Below are positions 39,560 to 47,664 of a DNA stretch of 64,000 bases, in pieces. The position numbers and the translations under genes are program-made. Location: the NCBI GenBank assembly GCA_963798865.1, contig CAWCVZ010000005.1, positions 248,001-312,000 on the forward strand, written 5' to 3'. Below the pieces are notes generated by a model. The model made no database searches, was not told the origin of the DNA, and was given only the letters and a program-made list of their open reading frames with translations. Numbering within the stretch: position 1 is the stretch's first letter; each line of letters starts with the position of its first letter. The DNA is from RBG-16-34-14 sp963798865 (lineage in GTDB: Bacteria > Bacteroidota > Ignavibacteria > Ignavibacteriales > Ignavibacteriaceae).

Positions 39560-40282
39560 ATGAAAAAGCTGTTTTACTTAATTGTAATATTTCTGGTAGC
39601 CAGTATTAATTTTTTTGCTCAGACAATTTCTGTTACACCACATGAGACCTCATTATCAGATACACTTGGCGCTGAAATGATTTTCAGAATAGATGTGTCG
39701 AATATCTCTGATGCTGAACAAACGATTTATATTGTAAGAACTATAAATAATCTGCCATCGGCATGGACATCTTCTTTATGTTTTGATGTTTGTTTTTCTT
39801 CTGAGCTTGACAGTATAATTACCACACCTGCTTACGGCAGTTCGCCGCTTATGGTTGGGGAAACAAGGGAAGTTTCTGTTCATGTTTTCCCGATAAATAA
39901 TGTAGGTCAGGGGAATATTCAAATAAAAATTGGGAGTACAAGAGATACCGTAAATTTCCCTGTGGATATTACGGCGACAGTTGAACCAACATCCGTTAAT
40001 GCTCTCTCGCTGAAACCGGATAAATTTCAATTGCTGCAGAATTATCCGAATCCATTTAACCCATCCACAAGAATTACTTTCGATTTGCCAAAAAAAGAAT
40101 TCGTTTCCGTTAATGTTTATAATTCAATCGGTCAAAAAGTTAAAACTTTACTAAATCAATCTTTAGATTCGGGAAGGCATTCGGTGGATTTTAATGGCGA
40201 AAATTTAACCGCTGGTGTTTATTTTTACAGAATTAAAACAGATGGGTTTGTAAGCACAAAAAAGATGATACTTTTAAAATAA
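39560..40282 (+). CDS. Small T9SS-secreted protein
   Basis: The 240-residue protein has a signal peptide (ending FFAQ), an Ig-like beta domain of about 120 residues (SDTLGAEMIFRIDVSNISDAEQ, VGETREVSVHVFP, GNIQIKIGSTRDT) and a T9SS type A sorting domain (QNYPNPFNPSTR to KKMILLK). It has no recognised catalytic motif. It is flanked by terminators on both sides and is monocistronic. Confidence 0.8.
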   Translation: MKKLFYLIVIFLVASINFFAQTISVTPHETSLSDTLGAEMIFRIDVSNISDAEQTIYIVRTINNLPSAWTSSLCFDVCFSSELDSIITTPAYGSSPLMVGETREVSVHVFPINNVGQGNIQIKIGSTRDTVNFPVDITATVEPTSVNALSLKPDKFQLLQNYPNPFNPSTRITFDLPKKEFVSVNVYNSIGQKVKTLLNQSLDSGRHSVDFNGENLTAGVYFYRIKTDGFVSTKKMILLK

Positions 40283-40291
40283 ATTCTCAAA

Positions 40292-40329
40292 AAGTGAGGT
40301 TCATCTTAGTGGTGAGCCTCACTTGTTTT
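40292..40329. terminator. Bidirectional terminator
   Basis: AAGTGAGGTTCA and TGAGCCTCACTT pair as a 12-bp stem (one G-U) around a 9-base loop, followed by GTTTT. It separates the T9SS gene from convergent trxA. Nearly the same stem occurs at 59049. Confidence 0.85.
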
Positions 40330-40334
40330 AAATG

Positions 40335-40709
40335 TTAATTACTCGTCTTAACTTCTTCGGTCAACAATTCTTTTTCAATAATTTGTATAAGAGAATCTTT
40401 CGGCAAAGCTCCCATTGCCATTTTAGGTTGTCCTTCTTTTGGAATGAAAAGGAGCGATGGTATGCTTCGTATTCCGAATACAGAACCGAGTTCCTGTTCT
40501 TCATCTGTGTTCACTTTAAATATATTTATCCTGCCTTTATATTCTTCAGACAGTTCATCAAGGACTGGCCCAACCATTCTGCACGGTCCGCACCATGGAG
40601 CCCAGAAATCTACAAGTGCGGGAAGCTCCCCTTCAAATTTCCATTCCTTGTTCAATTCATAATTAAAAACTTTTTCCAGAAAAGTTTTTTTGTTGAGATG
40701 TTCGGTCAT
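40335..40709 (-). CDS. trxA: Thioredoxin
   Basis: The 124-residue protein has the active-site WCGPC at 39-43 and the usual thioredoxin fold (ALVDFWAPWC, KVNTDEEQELGSVFGIRSIPSLLF with the cis-Pro). It reduces protein disulfides in the cytoplasm. It follows a DUF302 gene (21 bases) and two small membrane protein genes in one operon, a set often linked with sulfur or thiol stress. Confidence 0.92.
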   Translation of the reverse strand: MTEHLNKKTFLEKVFNYELNKEWKFEGELPALVDFWAPWCGPCRMVGPVLDELSEEYKGRINIFKVNTDEEQELGSVFGIRSIPSLLFIPKEGQPKMAMGALPKDSLIQIIEKELLTEEVKTSN

Positions 40710-40729
40710 TTTATTATCCTTTTTATTTT

Positions 40730-41112
40730 TTATACTGATTCAAGAACTCTTTCCAGTTTTATTTTTACCTGTTCGGCAATTGAATGCAATTCTTTTTTAT
40801 TCATTATTTCCGTCATTAAAAGTGGATTAAAAACCGAAACTACAGTATTGTTCTCTTTTTCATAAACAATAATATTACAAGGTAAAAGCAAGCCGAGCTC
40901 TTCATCTGCTTCTAAAGCTTTATGTGCTAATGAAGGATTGCAGGCACCGAGTATTATATACTTTTAAAATCCACATTAATTTTATTCTTCATTGTTTCTT
41001 TAACATCAATGGAAGTAAGAACTCCAAATCCTTCTTTTATTAATTCTTCTCTAACTTTTTCAATTGTTTCTTCATAACCCATCCTGACTGATTTTGAAAA
41101 TCCGTAATTCAT
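40730..41112 (-). pseudogene. DUF302-domain protein, one frameshift
   Basis: The repaired product has about 127 residues with the DUF302 pattern: GYEETIEKVREELIKEGFGVLTSIDV, KKYIILGACNPSLAHKAL, LLLPCNIIVYE. A missing base in an A run near 40965 breaks the frame, so the literal frame stops early. DUF302 proteins are small cytoplasmic or periplasmic proteins of unknown role, often beside thiol genes as here. It lies 21 bases before trxA. Confidence 0.75.
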
Positions 41113-41115
41113 TCT

Positions 41116-41322
41116 TTAACTCTTTTTCCTTATCGAACTTATTTTAAATGGATAATACAAGGGACAGAAACCTGTAAGGCTTGTAAGTGTAAATATAATT
41201 GCAAATGCACCCAATATTATAGCGGCTATCCCGGTTAAATTATTTGTGAAATAAAGTAAAGCAATTACGGCAACAAGTAGTATTCTAATTACCTTGTCGG
41301 CGCTTCCCATGTTAGTTTTCAT
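41116..41322 (-). CDS. DUF2892 (YgaP-like) small membrane protein
   Basis: The 68 residues contain two membrane spans with the family pattern MGSADKVIRILLVAVIALLYF and ILGAFAIIFTLTSLTGFCPLYYPF; the GFCPLY motif is typical. Members are often fused to or next to rhodaneses and thioredoxins. It overlaps the upstream small gene by 11 bases and is 3 bases from the DUF302 gene. Confidence 0.88.
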   Translation of the reverse strand: MKTNMGSADKVIRILLVAVIALLYFTNNLTGIAAIILGAFAIIFTLTSLTGFCPLYYPFKISSIRKKS

Positions 41323-41518
41323 TTTTCACTTCTCTCTTTTTATTTGAATTAAAATTTGTAAATAATACCCCAAACATACCCCCGTATAAAGTGCTCATTA
41401 AAGGATTACCTGTAATTGCACAATTCTCGGAACATCCTATGAAACTGTAATATAGAAAACCTCCTGTTGCACCCAGCAGAATTGGAATTGTGTTACGCAA
41501 ATATTTTCTATAGTTCAT
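41312..41518 (-). CDS. DUF6132-type small membrane protein
   Basis: The 68-residue protein has two short hydrophobic segments and the motif GCSENCAITGNPLMSTLYGG, shared by a small Bacteroidota family found with YgaP-like proteins. It leads the four-gene thiol operon (DUF6132, DUF2892, DUF302, trxA). Its stop lies inside the next gene. Confidence 0.75.
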   Translation of the reverse strand: MNYRKYLRNTIPILLGATGGFLYYSFIGCSENCAITGNPLMSTLYGGMFGVLFTNFNSNKKREVKNEN

Positions 41519-41672
41519 TATTTAGCTTTCTAAAGAAACAATTAATTTTCTTTACGATTGATACGATACAAGTTTAATGAAAAGGATTCAGAATTGATTT
41601 ATACAGACAGGATTAATAAATGCAGGGCTTTTAGTTAATTCAAGAAAATTCGGATTACAAACACTAAAAATC

Positions 41673-42977
41673 CTATGCGGATGGTTTTGGTCTTAGAAAT
41701 TTATCATATAGCATAAGAAGTATTGTTGTTAGCACACCGGCACCCGAAACCACATACCACATCATTTCAGGATGATGCAAAGTTTCTCCAAAGTACTGAA
41801 GAAGGGCGCCTGCTGTTGGCCCGCTAAAGAGATAACCTATTCCAATTGGCAGAAAAGCATATCCCATGAAAAGTCCTTGCTGCCCGGGTGGCGCAAGACG
41901 GGAAATATATTCATAATATCGCGGGGCCTGGACAACTTCTCCAATTGCAAGCACAATTAATGCGGCAACAATAAACGGTACTCCAGAGCCAAAGGTTAGA
42001 ATAATCCAGCTTAGACTTGAGATTAGAACACCTGCTATAATTGCGGGGAAGGCAGGGAATTTACGTGTAAGATAATTAACAATGAAAGTGCACAGTATAA
42101 CTGTGCCTGCTTCAACCGCAAGAAGCCGGTCAATGTTTGCATTGGGATCAATATAAGTTCGCACATAAATTGGAAGAGAAATATACTGCTGCCAGAATAC
42201 AACCCAGAACCCGGAAAAGATTACAAGAAAAAGTACAAAGCGAAAATCTTTTAAAACGAGTATAAGGTTTTTGAAAGACTGCCCGATGCTTGATACCTTT
42301 GGCTCGTTGCCACGATCCGGTTCTTTATATAAGAAAAATGTTACAAAAGCCATCGCCAGCATTGTAGCAGCACTTACCAGGAACACACTCTCAACACCAA
42401 CACTTGTCCGCACAAAAGATGCGACAATCGGACCGATAGCGGCTCCAACATTTACAACAGTATAATATATTGAGTATCCGATTGTGCGTACTTCTTCTTT
42501 GGCTGCATGAGCCGTTGTGCCCACAACAACCGGTTTCACAACTGCAGGCCCCATAGCAGGAACGAGCATTAGAATATGCATTAATGCAAAAAGAGGGAGT
42601 ACCTCACGGATTGGAGCCATCCATTCTGATGAAAGAGAACCCAGAAGGAAATTGCCAAGAGATAAAATAAGAAAAGCAAAAATCAGTGTCCGCCTGAATC
42701 CGAATCTATCCGCCATTGCACCACCAATGATAGGCATAAACCAGACGACAAATCCGTAATATCCAATTAGCCAGGTTGACTGCTCGATGGAAAGTCTGAG
42801 ATGTTCGTGCAGATAAATTGCAAGGACGGCCTGGGGCCCATAGTAAGCAAGACGTTCAAACAGCTCAACACTATTTGCCACCCAGAAAGAAGGTTGAAAC
42901 CCGGATTTAATCTGCGCGAACAGGCCAGCTTTTTCCAATAAGAAACCTTTTGCAAATTTGATGACCAATTTAGGCAA
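41673..42977 (-). CDS. POT-like MFS transporter
   Basis: The 434-residue protein has about 12 membrane segments. The N-terminus (SVELFERLAYYGPQAVLAIYL) matches the proton-dependent oligopeptide transporter pattern ELxERFxYYG. GGAMADRFG is the loop 2-3 MFS motif. It probably moves peptides or a similar solute into the cell with protons, but the substrate cannot be fixed. It is monocistronic. Confidence 0.85.
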   Translation of the reverse strand: MPKLVIKFAKGFLLEKAGLFAQIKSGFQPSFWVANSVELFERLAYYGPQAVLAIYLHEHLRLSIEQSTWLIGYYGFVVWFMPIIGGAMADRFGFRRTLIFAFLILSLGNFLLGSLSSEWMAPIREVLPLFALMHILMLVPAMGPAVVKPVVVGTTAHAAKEEVRTIGYSIYYTVVNVGAAIGPIVASFVRTSVGVESVFLVSAATMLAMAFVTFFLYKEPDRGNEPKVSSIGQSFKNLILVLKDFRFVLFLVIFSGFWVVFWQQYISLPIYVRTYIDPNANIDRLLAVEAGTVILCTFIVNYLTRKFPAFPAIIAGVLISSLSWIILTFGSGVPFIVAALIVLAIGEVVQAPRYYEYISRLAPPGQQGLFMGYAFLPIGIGYLFSGPTAGALLQYFGETLHHPEMMWYVVSGAGVLTTILLMLYDKFLRPKPSA

Positions 42978-43109
42978 GCATAAAAAGATAACAAAATGTT
43001 TTATTGAAATAGTTTATCATACAAAAATTACATGTACGGTTTTGTGGCAACATAAATTATTATTTAACTTTTATACAACATCTGTTGGAAATTTATTTCT
43101 TTACTAAAT

Positions 43110-44117
43110 ATGAATACAAAAATTCTTTTCTTAATAATATTTGTAATATGTTTTCAATCCGTAAAAAGCCGGGATCAATCTGATTCTTTAAGATATGAAG
43201 ATAGAATAAGAATTGCCGAGGCGTATAAAATCAGTAAGCTTTATGGAAATAAATTATGGAAAGATTGGGACGGGGCACCCTTAGCTCTATTGTTGGTTTA
43301 TGAGGACAATGAGTTTTTAATTTTTCATCCTTCTCCTTCGGATGATTTTAAATTAATTGGTTATGATTCGCTTTTAAACAGCAACGTTTATTCCCGTAAA
43401 AGAATTTTTAATGCAAACCTTCTTGCAACATTTCCGGCGGTGAATGGTTTATCAACAATAGTTATTGGAACGCCTGAAAACACTAGTAAATCTTCTGTTG
43501 ACTGGATACTTACATTTCTACATGAACATTTCCATCAGCTCCAACAATCCCAGTCAGCTTACTATTCAAGTGTTAACGCTCTTAATCTTGCTGGTGAAGA
43601 TACTTCAGGTATGTGGATGCTTAATTATCCATTCGCCTATGAAGATCAAAACATTAATATTGAATATAAAAATTTAACGGGCGCCTTACTGAAGGTAACC
43701 ATTCCTTCCCCTGATGACAACCGGCTTTTCAACCGAGATCTGAATTCCTTTTTTGAAGAAAGAGAAAAATTTAAAAAACTCCTTAACGAAAAAGATTACA
43801 AATATTTTTCATTTCAACTTTGGCAGGAAGGAATAGCCAGATACACCGAATATAAAATAGCCGATATGCTTTCATCATACCAGCCATCGAAAGAATTAAC
43901 AAATTTGAAGGATTATGAACCTTTTAATATGGCGGCAGATAACCTTAGGGAAAAAATATTTAATCAGCTAAAAGAATTCGATCTTAAAGATAATAAGCGA
44001 ACTTGTTTTTACTCTTTTGGTTCAGTTGAAGGTTTTCTTCTTGACCGGGTTAATAAAGACTGGAAGGAAGAATATTTCAGTGGTAAATTTTCCCTGGAAA
44101 AATACTATACAAAATAA
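43110..44117 (+). CDS. Secreted zinc metallopeptidase-like protein
   Basis: The 335-residue protein has a signal peptide (ending VKSRD). It contains HEHFH (HExxH) at about residues 137-141 and, further on, LWQEGIARYTEYKIA, which provides a Glu in the E-G-x-A-R-Y pattern of gluzincins. The two motifs are over 110 residues apart, farther than in many zincins. The role may be peptide or protein hydrolysis outside the inner membrane. I cannot name the family. The next gene follows one base after its stop. Confidence 0.7.
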   Translation: MNTKILFLIIFVICFQSVKSRDQSDSLRYEDRIRIAEAYKISKLYGNKLWKDWDGAPLALLLVYEDNEFLIFHPSPSDDFKLIGYDSLLNSNVYSRKRIFNANLLATFPAVNGLSTIVIGTPENTSKSSVDWILTFLHEHFHQLQQSQSAYYSSVNALNLAGEDTSGMWMLNYPFAYEDQNINIEYKNLTGALLKVTIPSPDDNRLFNRDLNSFFEEREKFKKLLNEKDYKYFSFQLWQEGIARYTEYKIADMLSSYQPSKELTNLKDYEPFNMAADNLREKIFNQLKEFDLKDNKRTCFYSFGSVEGFLLDRVNKDWKEEYFSGKFSLEKYYTK

Positions 44118-44118
44118 A

Positions 44119-44523
44119 ATGCTTTCTGAATCTTTAGAGCTTGTAATAAGATTTATTACCGCAATTAATAACCGCAACATTGATTTAATATCAGACCTGA
44201 TTTCGGATGATCATAAATTTACCGATAGTCTTGGAAATATCTTTCGTGGTAAAGAGATAATGGCAGAGGGGTGGAACAATTACCTTCATCTTTTTCCCGA
44301 TTATAAAATAGAAATTGATGAGATTTATGAGAATGAAAACAGAGTAATGTTCACCGGCAAGGCTGAGGGAACTTATCAATCTTCAAATAAAACGTTAAAT
44401 GAAAATCATTGGGTTATAAATGCTGCATGGCGTGCATTAATTGAAAAAGGTAAAATAAAAGAATGGCAGGTCTTTGGTGATAATAAACCTGTTTATGAAA
44501 TAATTGCAAGAAATAAAAAATGA
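44119..44523 (+). CDS. SnoaL/NTF2-like protein
   Basis: The 134-residue protein has the pattern RFITAINNRNIDLISDLISDDHKF, GKEIMAEGWNNYLHLFPDYKIEIDEI, typical of SnoaL-type cyclases and NTF2-like proteins. The longer open frame begins inside the upstream gene; the ATG at 44119 is preferred because it follows the upstream stop by one base. Its stop overlaps the next start by 4 bases (ATGA). Confidence 0.78.
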   Translation: MLSESLELVIRFITAINNRNIDLISDLISDDHKFTDSLGNIFRGKEIMAEGWNNYLHLFPDYKIEIDEIYENENRVMFTGKAEGTYQSSNKTLNENHWVINAAWRALIEKGKIKEWQVFGDNKPVYEIIARNKK

Positions 44524-45089
44524 AATCATCAAATTTAAAATTTTACCCTTTATCGCCTGCTAAATGGAAAGACTTTGAAATGCTTTTCGGCGAAAGAGGT
44601 GCTTGCGGCGGATGCTGGTGTATGAACTGGCTTCTTACGAAAAAAGAATTTGATGCAAATAAAGGGGAAGGAAACAAAAAGAAAATGAAAAGGCTGGTTG
44701 ATAAAAAATCAGAACCGGGAATTTTAGCATACGTTGGTAAAGAACCAATAGGTTGGTGCGCATTAGCGCCCAGAGAAAATTATATACGGATGGAGAACTC
44801 CAGGGTTCTAAAAAGAATTGATGATAAGCCTGTTTGGTCAATCTCCTGTTTTTTTATAAAAAAAGAATTTAGAAAAAAAGGTTTATCGTCTGAAATATTA
44901 AAGGGTGCGATTGAGTTTTGTAAAAGAAGAGGGGCAAAAATTGTTGAGGGATACCCTGTTGTTCCATATGATGAGAATATGCCCACCGCTTTTGCCTGGA
45001 CAGGTTTCCCTTCGGCATTCATTAAAGCTGGTTTTAAAGAAGTTGAAAGAAGAAGCAGAACCAGACCGATTATGAGAATAGAATTATAA
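44520..45089 (+). CDS. GNAT N-acetyltransferase with a GACGGCWCM motif
   Basis: The 189-residue protein carries the family's N-terminal Cys-rich GERGACGGCWCMNW motif and the acetyl-CoA strand/loop ISCFFIKKEFRKKGLSSEIL. Both are features of a well-defined GNAT group common in Bacteroidota. The start overlaps the SnoaL-like stop as ATGA. The substrate is unknown. Confidence 0.85.
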   Translation: MKSSNLKFYPLSPAKWKDFEMLFGERGACGGCWCMNWLLTKKEFDANKGEGNKKKMKRLVDKKSEPGILAYVGKEPIGWCALAPRENYIRMENSRVLKRIDDKPVWSISCFFIKKEFRKKGLSSEILKGAIEFCKRRGAKIVEGYPVVPYDENMPTAFAWTGFPSAFIKAGFKEVERRSRTRPIMRIEL

Positions 45090-45206
45090 TGATGTTTAAC
45101 TATTTGAATTTAAATATTTCTAACTTAGATTTGTCCCGCTAATATTCCGAATGTCTTCATAAAAAAATAACGCTCTGCTTTAAGAGCTTGCATAATTAAA
45201 ATCCTT

Positions 45207-45218
45207 ACCTCCGGAGGT
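45207..45218 (+). promoter_or_regulatory. Shine-Dalgarno buried in a perfect palindrome
   Basis: ACCTCCGGAGGT is a perfect 12-base palindrome followed by TTTTTT, and its GGAGG is the only candidate ribosome site for the gene starting at 45224 (6-base spacing). Base pairing could hide the ribosome site or let two transcripts pair. Confidence 0.45.
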
Positions 45219-45223
45219 TTTTT

Positions 45224-46447
45224 ATGTTCAAAGATGTTTTAACTTCTTCAAAAGAAGAGGTAAAAATAAGAGCAGCAAAATCCGGCCAGATATCAATAAA
45301 ACCAAGATACGATTCAATTGATTTCCTCCGCGGGTTTGTAATGGTTTTAATGGCTCTGGATCATGTAAGAGATTATTTTACAAATGTTCATTTTGATCCT
45401 CTTGATCTGTCTCAAACAACCGTCCCGCTATTCCTTACAAGATGGGTTACACATTTCTGTGCACCGGTTTTTGTATTTCTTGCAGGTACCGGCGCGTTCC
45501 TTTCTATGGGAAGAGGCAAATCAAAAAATGATTTATCAAAATTTCTTTTAACAAGAGGACTGTGGCTTGTTTTTTTAGAATTTACCTTTGTACGAATGGG
45601 CTGGACGTTCGGTTTGTGGGATACAATTCTCGTTGGGCAGGTTATCTGGGCAATCGGTATGTCTATGATATTTTTGTCTTTTCTAATTTATCTGCCATTT
45701 AGAGTTCTCGCTACGTTAAGCATAGTAATGATTCTGGTTCATAATTTTTTTGATGGAATATCCCCGGAACAGTTTGGCTCGTTTTCATGGTTGTGGATTG
45801 TCTTTCATACTTTTGCTCCAATAAATCTTGGAAATAATTATACACTGTTTATAGGATATCCCCTTATTCCCTGGATTGGAGTTATGGGCGCTGGATATTG
45901 TTTCGGTTCGCTTTATAATTTAGATCCTGATAAGAGAAGAAAATATTTATTCAGGCTTGGTTCTTCAATGATTGGATTATTTATTCTTTTAAGGCTATTT
46001 GATTTTTATGGGGATACAAATAAATGGACCACACAAAAAAATTTCCTCTTTACAATTCTTGATTTTATTGATACAACAAAATATCCCCCATCGCTTTTGT
46101 ATCTTCTGATGACTTTGGGCCCTTCAATTCTTTTTCTTTCTTTTCTTGAAAAAGTTAAATCTTATAAATCTAATTTCTTTGTTGTATTCGGCCGGGTTCC
46201 TTTATTCTATTATTTGATTCATATACCGGTTATCCATCTGCTGGCAGTATTGGTTGCCAATGCCACCGGAATAAACCCTGGTTTTATGTTTGGCAGTTAT
46301 CCTTTTTTCTGGAAAACGGATTGGGGTTACCAACTTGTTTCAGTTTATCTTGTATGGTTTGTAGTAGTAATCGGTCTTTTCCCCGCTTGCAATCTTTATA
46401 ATAATTTTAAGAGAAAAAATAAATCTAAATTTCTTAGTTATCTTTAA
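45224..46447 (+). CDS. Heparan-alpha-glucosaminide N-acetyltransferase-like (DUF1624) membrane protein
   Basis: The 407-residue protein has about ten membrane segments and the family N-terminal pattern YDSIDFLRGFVMVLMALDHVRDYF, with the conserved Asp/His. A second motif is FCAPVFVFLAGTGAFL. Members are membrane acyltransferases related to lysosomal HGSNAT; bacterial substrates are mostly unknown. The Shine-Dalgarno lies in a palindrome (45207). It is monocistronic. Confidence 0.85.
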   Translation: MFKDVLTSSKEEVKIRAAKSGQISIKPRYDSIDFLRGFVMVLMALDHVRDYFTNVHFDPLDLSQTTVPLFLTRWVTHFCAPVFVFLAGTGAFLSMGRGKSKNDLSKFLLTRGLWLVFLEFTFVRMGWTFGLWDTILVGQVIWAIGMSMIFLSFLIYLPFRVLATLSIVMILVHNFFDGISPEQFGSFSWLWIVFHTFAPINLGNNYTLFIGYPLIPWIGVMGAGYCFGSLYNLDPDKRRKYLFRLGSSMIGLFILLRLFDFYGDTNKWTTQKNFLFTILDFIDTTKYPPSLLYLLMTLGPSILFLSFLEKVKSYKSNFFVVFGRVPLFYYLIHIPVIHLLAVLVANATGINPGFMFGSYPFFWKTDWGYQLVSVYLVWFVVVIGLFPACNLYNNFKRKNKSKFLSYL

Positions 46448-46462
46448 AAAGGGGACGTCTGT

Positions 46463-46879
46463 TTATCTTTTTCTTTTACCCATCCCAACAAACTTTGGAA
46501 GAGTTTCATCATCAAAGTCAATGAAGAGATCATCCATTTCGGGTTGAGATACTCTTGAGCTTCTCCTGTAATTATCTATTGCAGAATTAATTGCAAACCT
46601 CAGGCTGTAATATTCTTTTTCAAGTGATTCAATTGACCCGGAATATTTCCCATCAGCAAATTTTTTGGATGATTCAATAAATCTCTGGCTTCTATCAACC
46701 AAATCTGACGAAATGCTTTTTGCTTTCCCCAATAATTGATTTTTTATCTCTTCCGCTTTTCGCTGGAGATAAGAGAAATCGTTTCTTAAATTTTTTCTTG
46801 TAAAAATTAATGAAATAACACTACCGGCTGTAAAACCCGTTAAGAATTCAATCCAGCCAAACTTTTTCACCGAACCCAT
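46463..46879 (-). CDS. YtxH-like membrane-anchored coiled-coil protein
   Basis: The 138-residue protein has one N-terminal membrane segment (WIEFLTGFTAGSVISLIF) followed by a charged amphipathic helix (residues 30-110). This resembles YtxH-type general stress proteins. Its function is unknown. It converges on the acyltransferase gene with 15 bases between stops. Confidence 0.7.
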   Translation of the reverse strand: MGSVKKFGWIEFLTGFTAGSVISLIFTRKNLRNDFSYLQRKAEEIKNQLLGKAKSISSDLVDRSQRFIESSKKFADGKYSGSIESLEKEYYSLRFAINSAIDNYRRSSRVSQPEMDDLFIDFDDETLPKFVGMGKRKR

Positions 46880-46935
46880 TTATTCTCCGAATAAAATTTT
46901 ATTAAATATTTTCTTTATCCTTATATAATATTTTC

Positions 46936-47100
46936 ATGAATTTCAATCAATATAAGATGAGGGAAAAATTAGTTTTTCTTCTTTTAATTTTCGGAATATT
47001 TTTTATCTTGCCCGTTAATAATAAATTTATTAAGTCAAATCTTTATTCAGCATTTAAACTATTGATGCCCGGCAAGCATCTTACTATTGAAAGACTCTGA
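46936..47100 (+). CDS. Small single-span membrane protein upstream of the sigma gene
   Basis: The 54 residues contain one hydrophobic segment (LVFLLLIFGIFFILPV) and a basic tail. Its stop is 3 bases before the sigma factor start. No clear ribosome site and no known family. Conserved spacing suggests co-expression with the sigma/anti-sigma pair. Confidence 0.45.
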   Translation: MNFNQYKMREKLVFLLLIFGIFFILPVNNKFIKSNLYSAFKLLMPGKHLTIERL

Positions 47101-47103
47101 AAA

Positions 47104-47664
47104 ATGATATATCCTGTAACAAATAGAGACTATAGTTTGGAAAGTGATGCTGAAGATTTATTAATCAATCAGGCAAAAGAGGGGAATACCAATTCGTTTG
47201 AAAAACTTTATAGAATAAATGCCTCCCGTGTTTATGCAATATGTCTCAGGATTTCTTCAGATAAAAGAAGAGCGGAAGAATTAACACAGGATGCTTTTGT
47301 AAAAGTATGGGAAAATCTTAATTCTTTTAAAGGTGAAAGCCGTTTTTCTACCTGGCTGTACAGGATTGCCGTAAACACATCCCTTTTGGAATTGCGCAGC
47401 CGCAAAAGATGGTTTGCGCGTTTTAAAAACTTAAATGAACTATTGAATTTTGATAAAAAAGTTTCTATATCTGTAAGTGATTCTATTGATATTGAAAAAG
47501 CTGTTGCAAACCTTCCTGAAAAAGCACGGCTGGTTTTTATTTTACACGATGTTGAAGGTTACAGGCACAATGAAATATCAGAAATATTATCTGTTAAATC
47601 AGGAACATCAAAAGCACACCTGCACAGGGCGCGCAAACTGCTCAGGGAGACAATGGAAAAATGA
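47104..47664 (+). CDS. ECF-type RNA polymerase sigma factor
   Basis: The 186-residue protein has the sigma-70 region 2 (SFEKLYRINASRVYAICLRISSDKRRAEELTQDAFVKVWENL) and region 4 (ARLVFILHDVEGYRHNEISEIL, helix-turn-helix near the end). It directs RNA polymerase to stress or surface-related promoters. It overlaps the anti-sigma gene by 4 bases (ATGA), so the two are translated together. Confidence 0.93.
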   Translation: MIYPVTNRDYSLESDAEDLLINQAKEGNTNSFEKLYRINASRVYAICLRISSDKRRAEELTQDAFVKVWENLNSFKGESRFSTWLYRIAVNTSLLELRSRKRWFARFKNLNELLNFDKKVSISVSDSIDIEKAVANLPEKARLVFILHDVEGYRHNEISEILSVKSGTSKAHLHRARKLLRETMEK

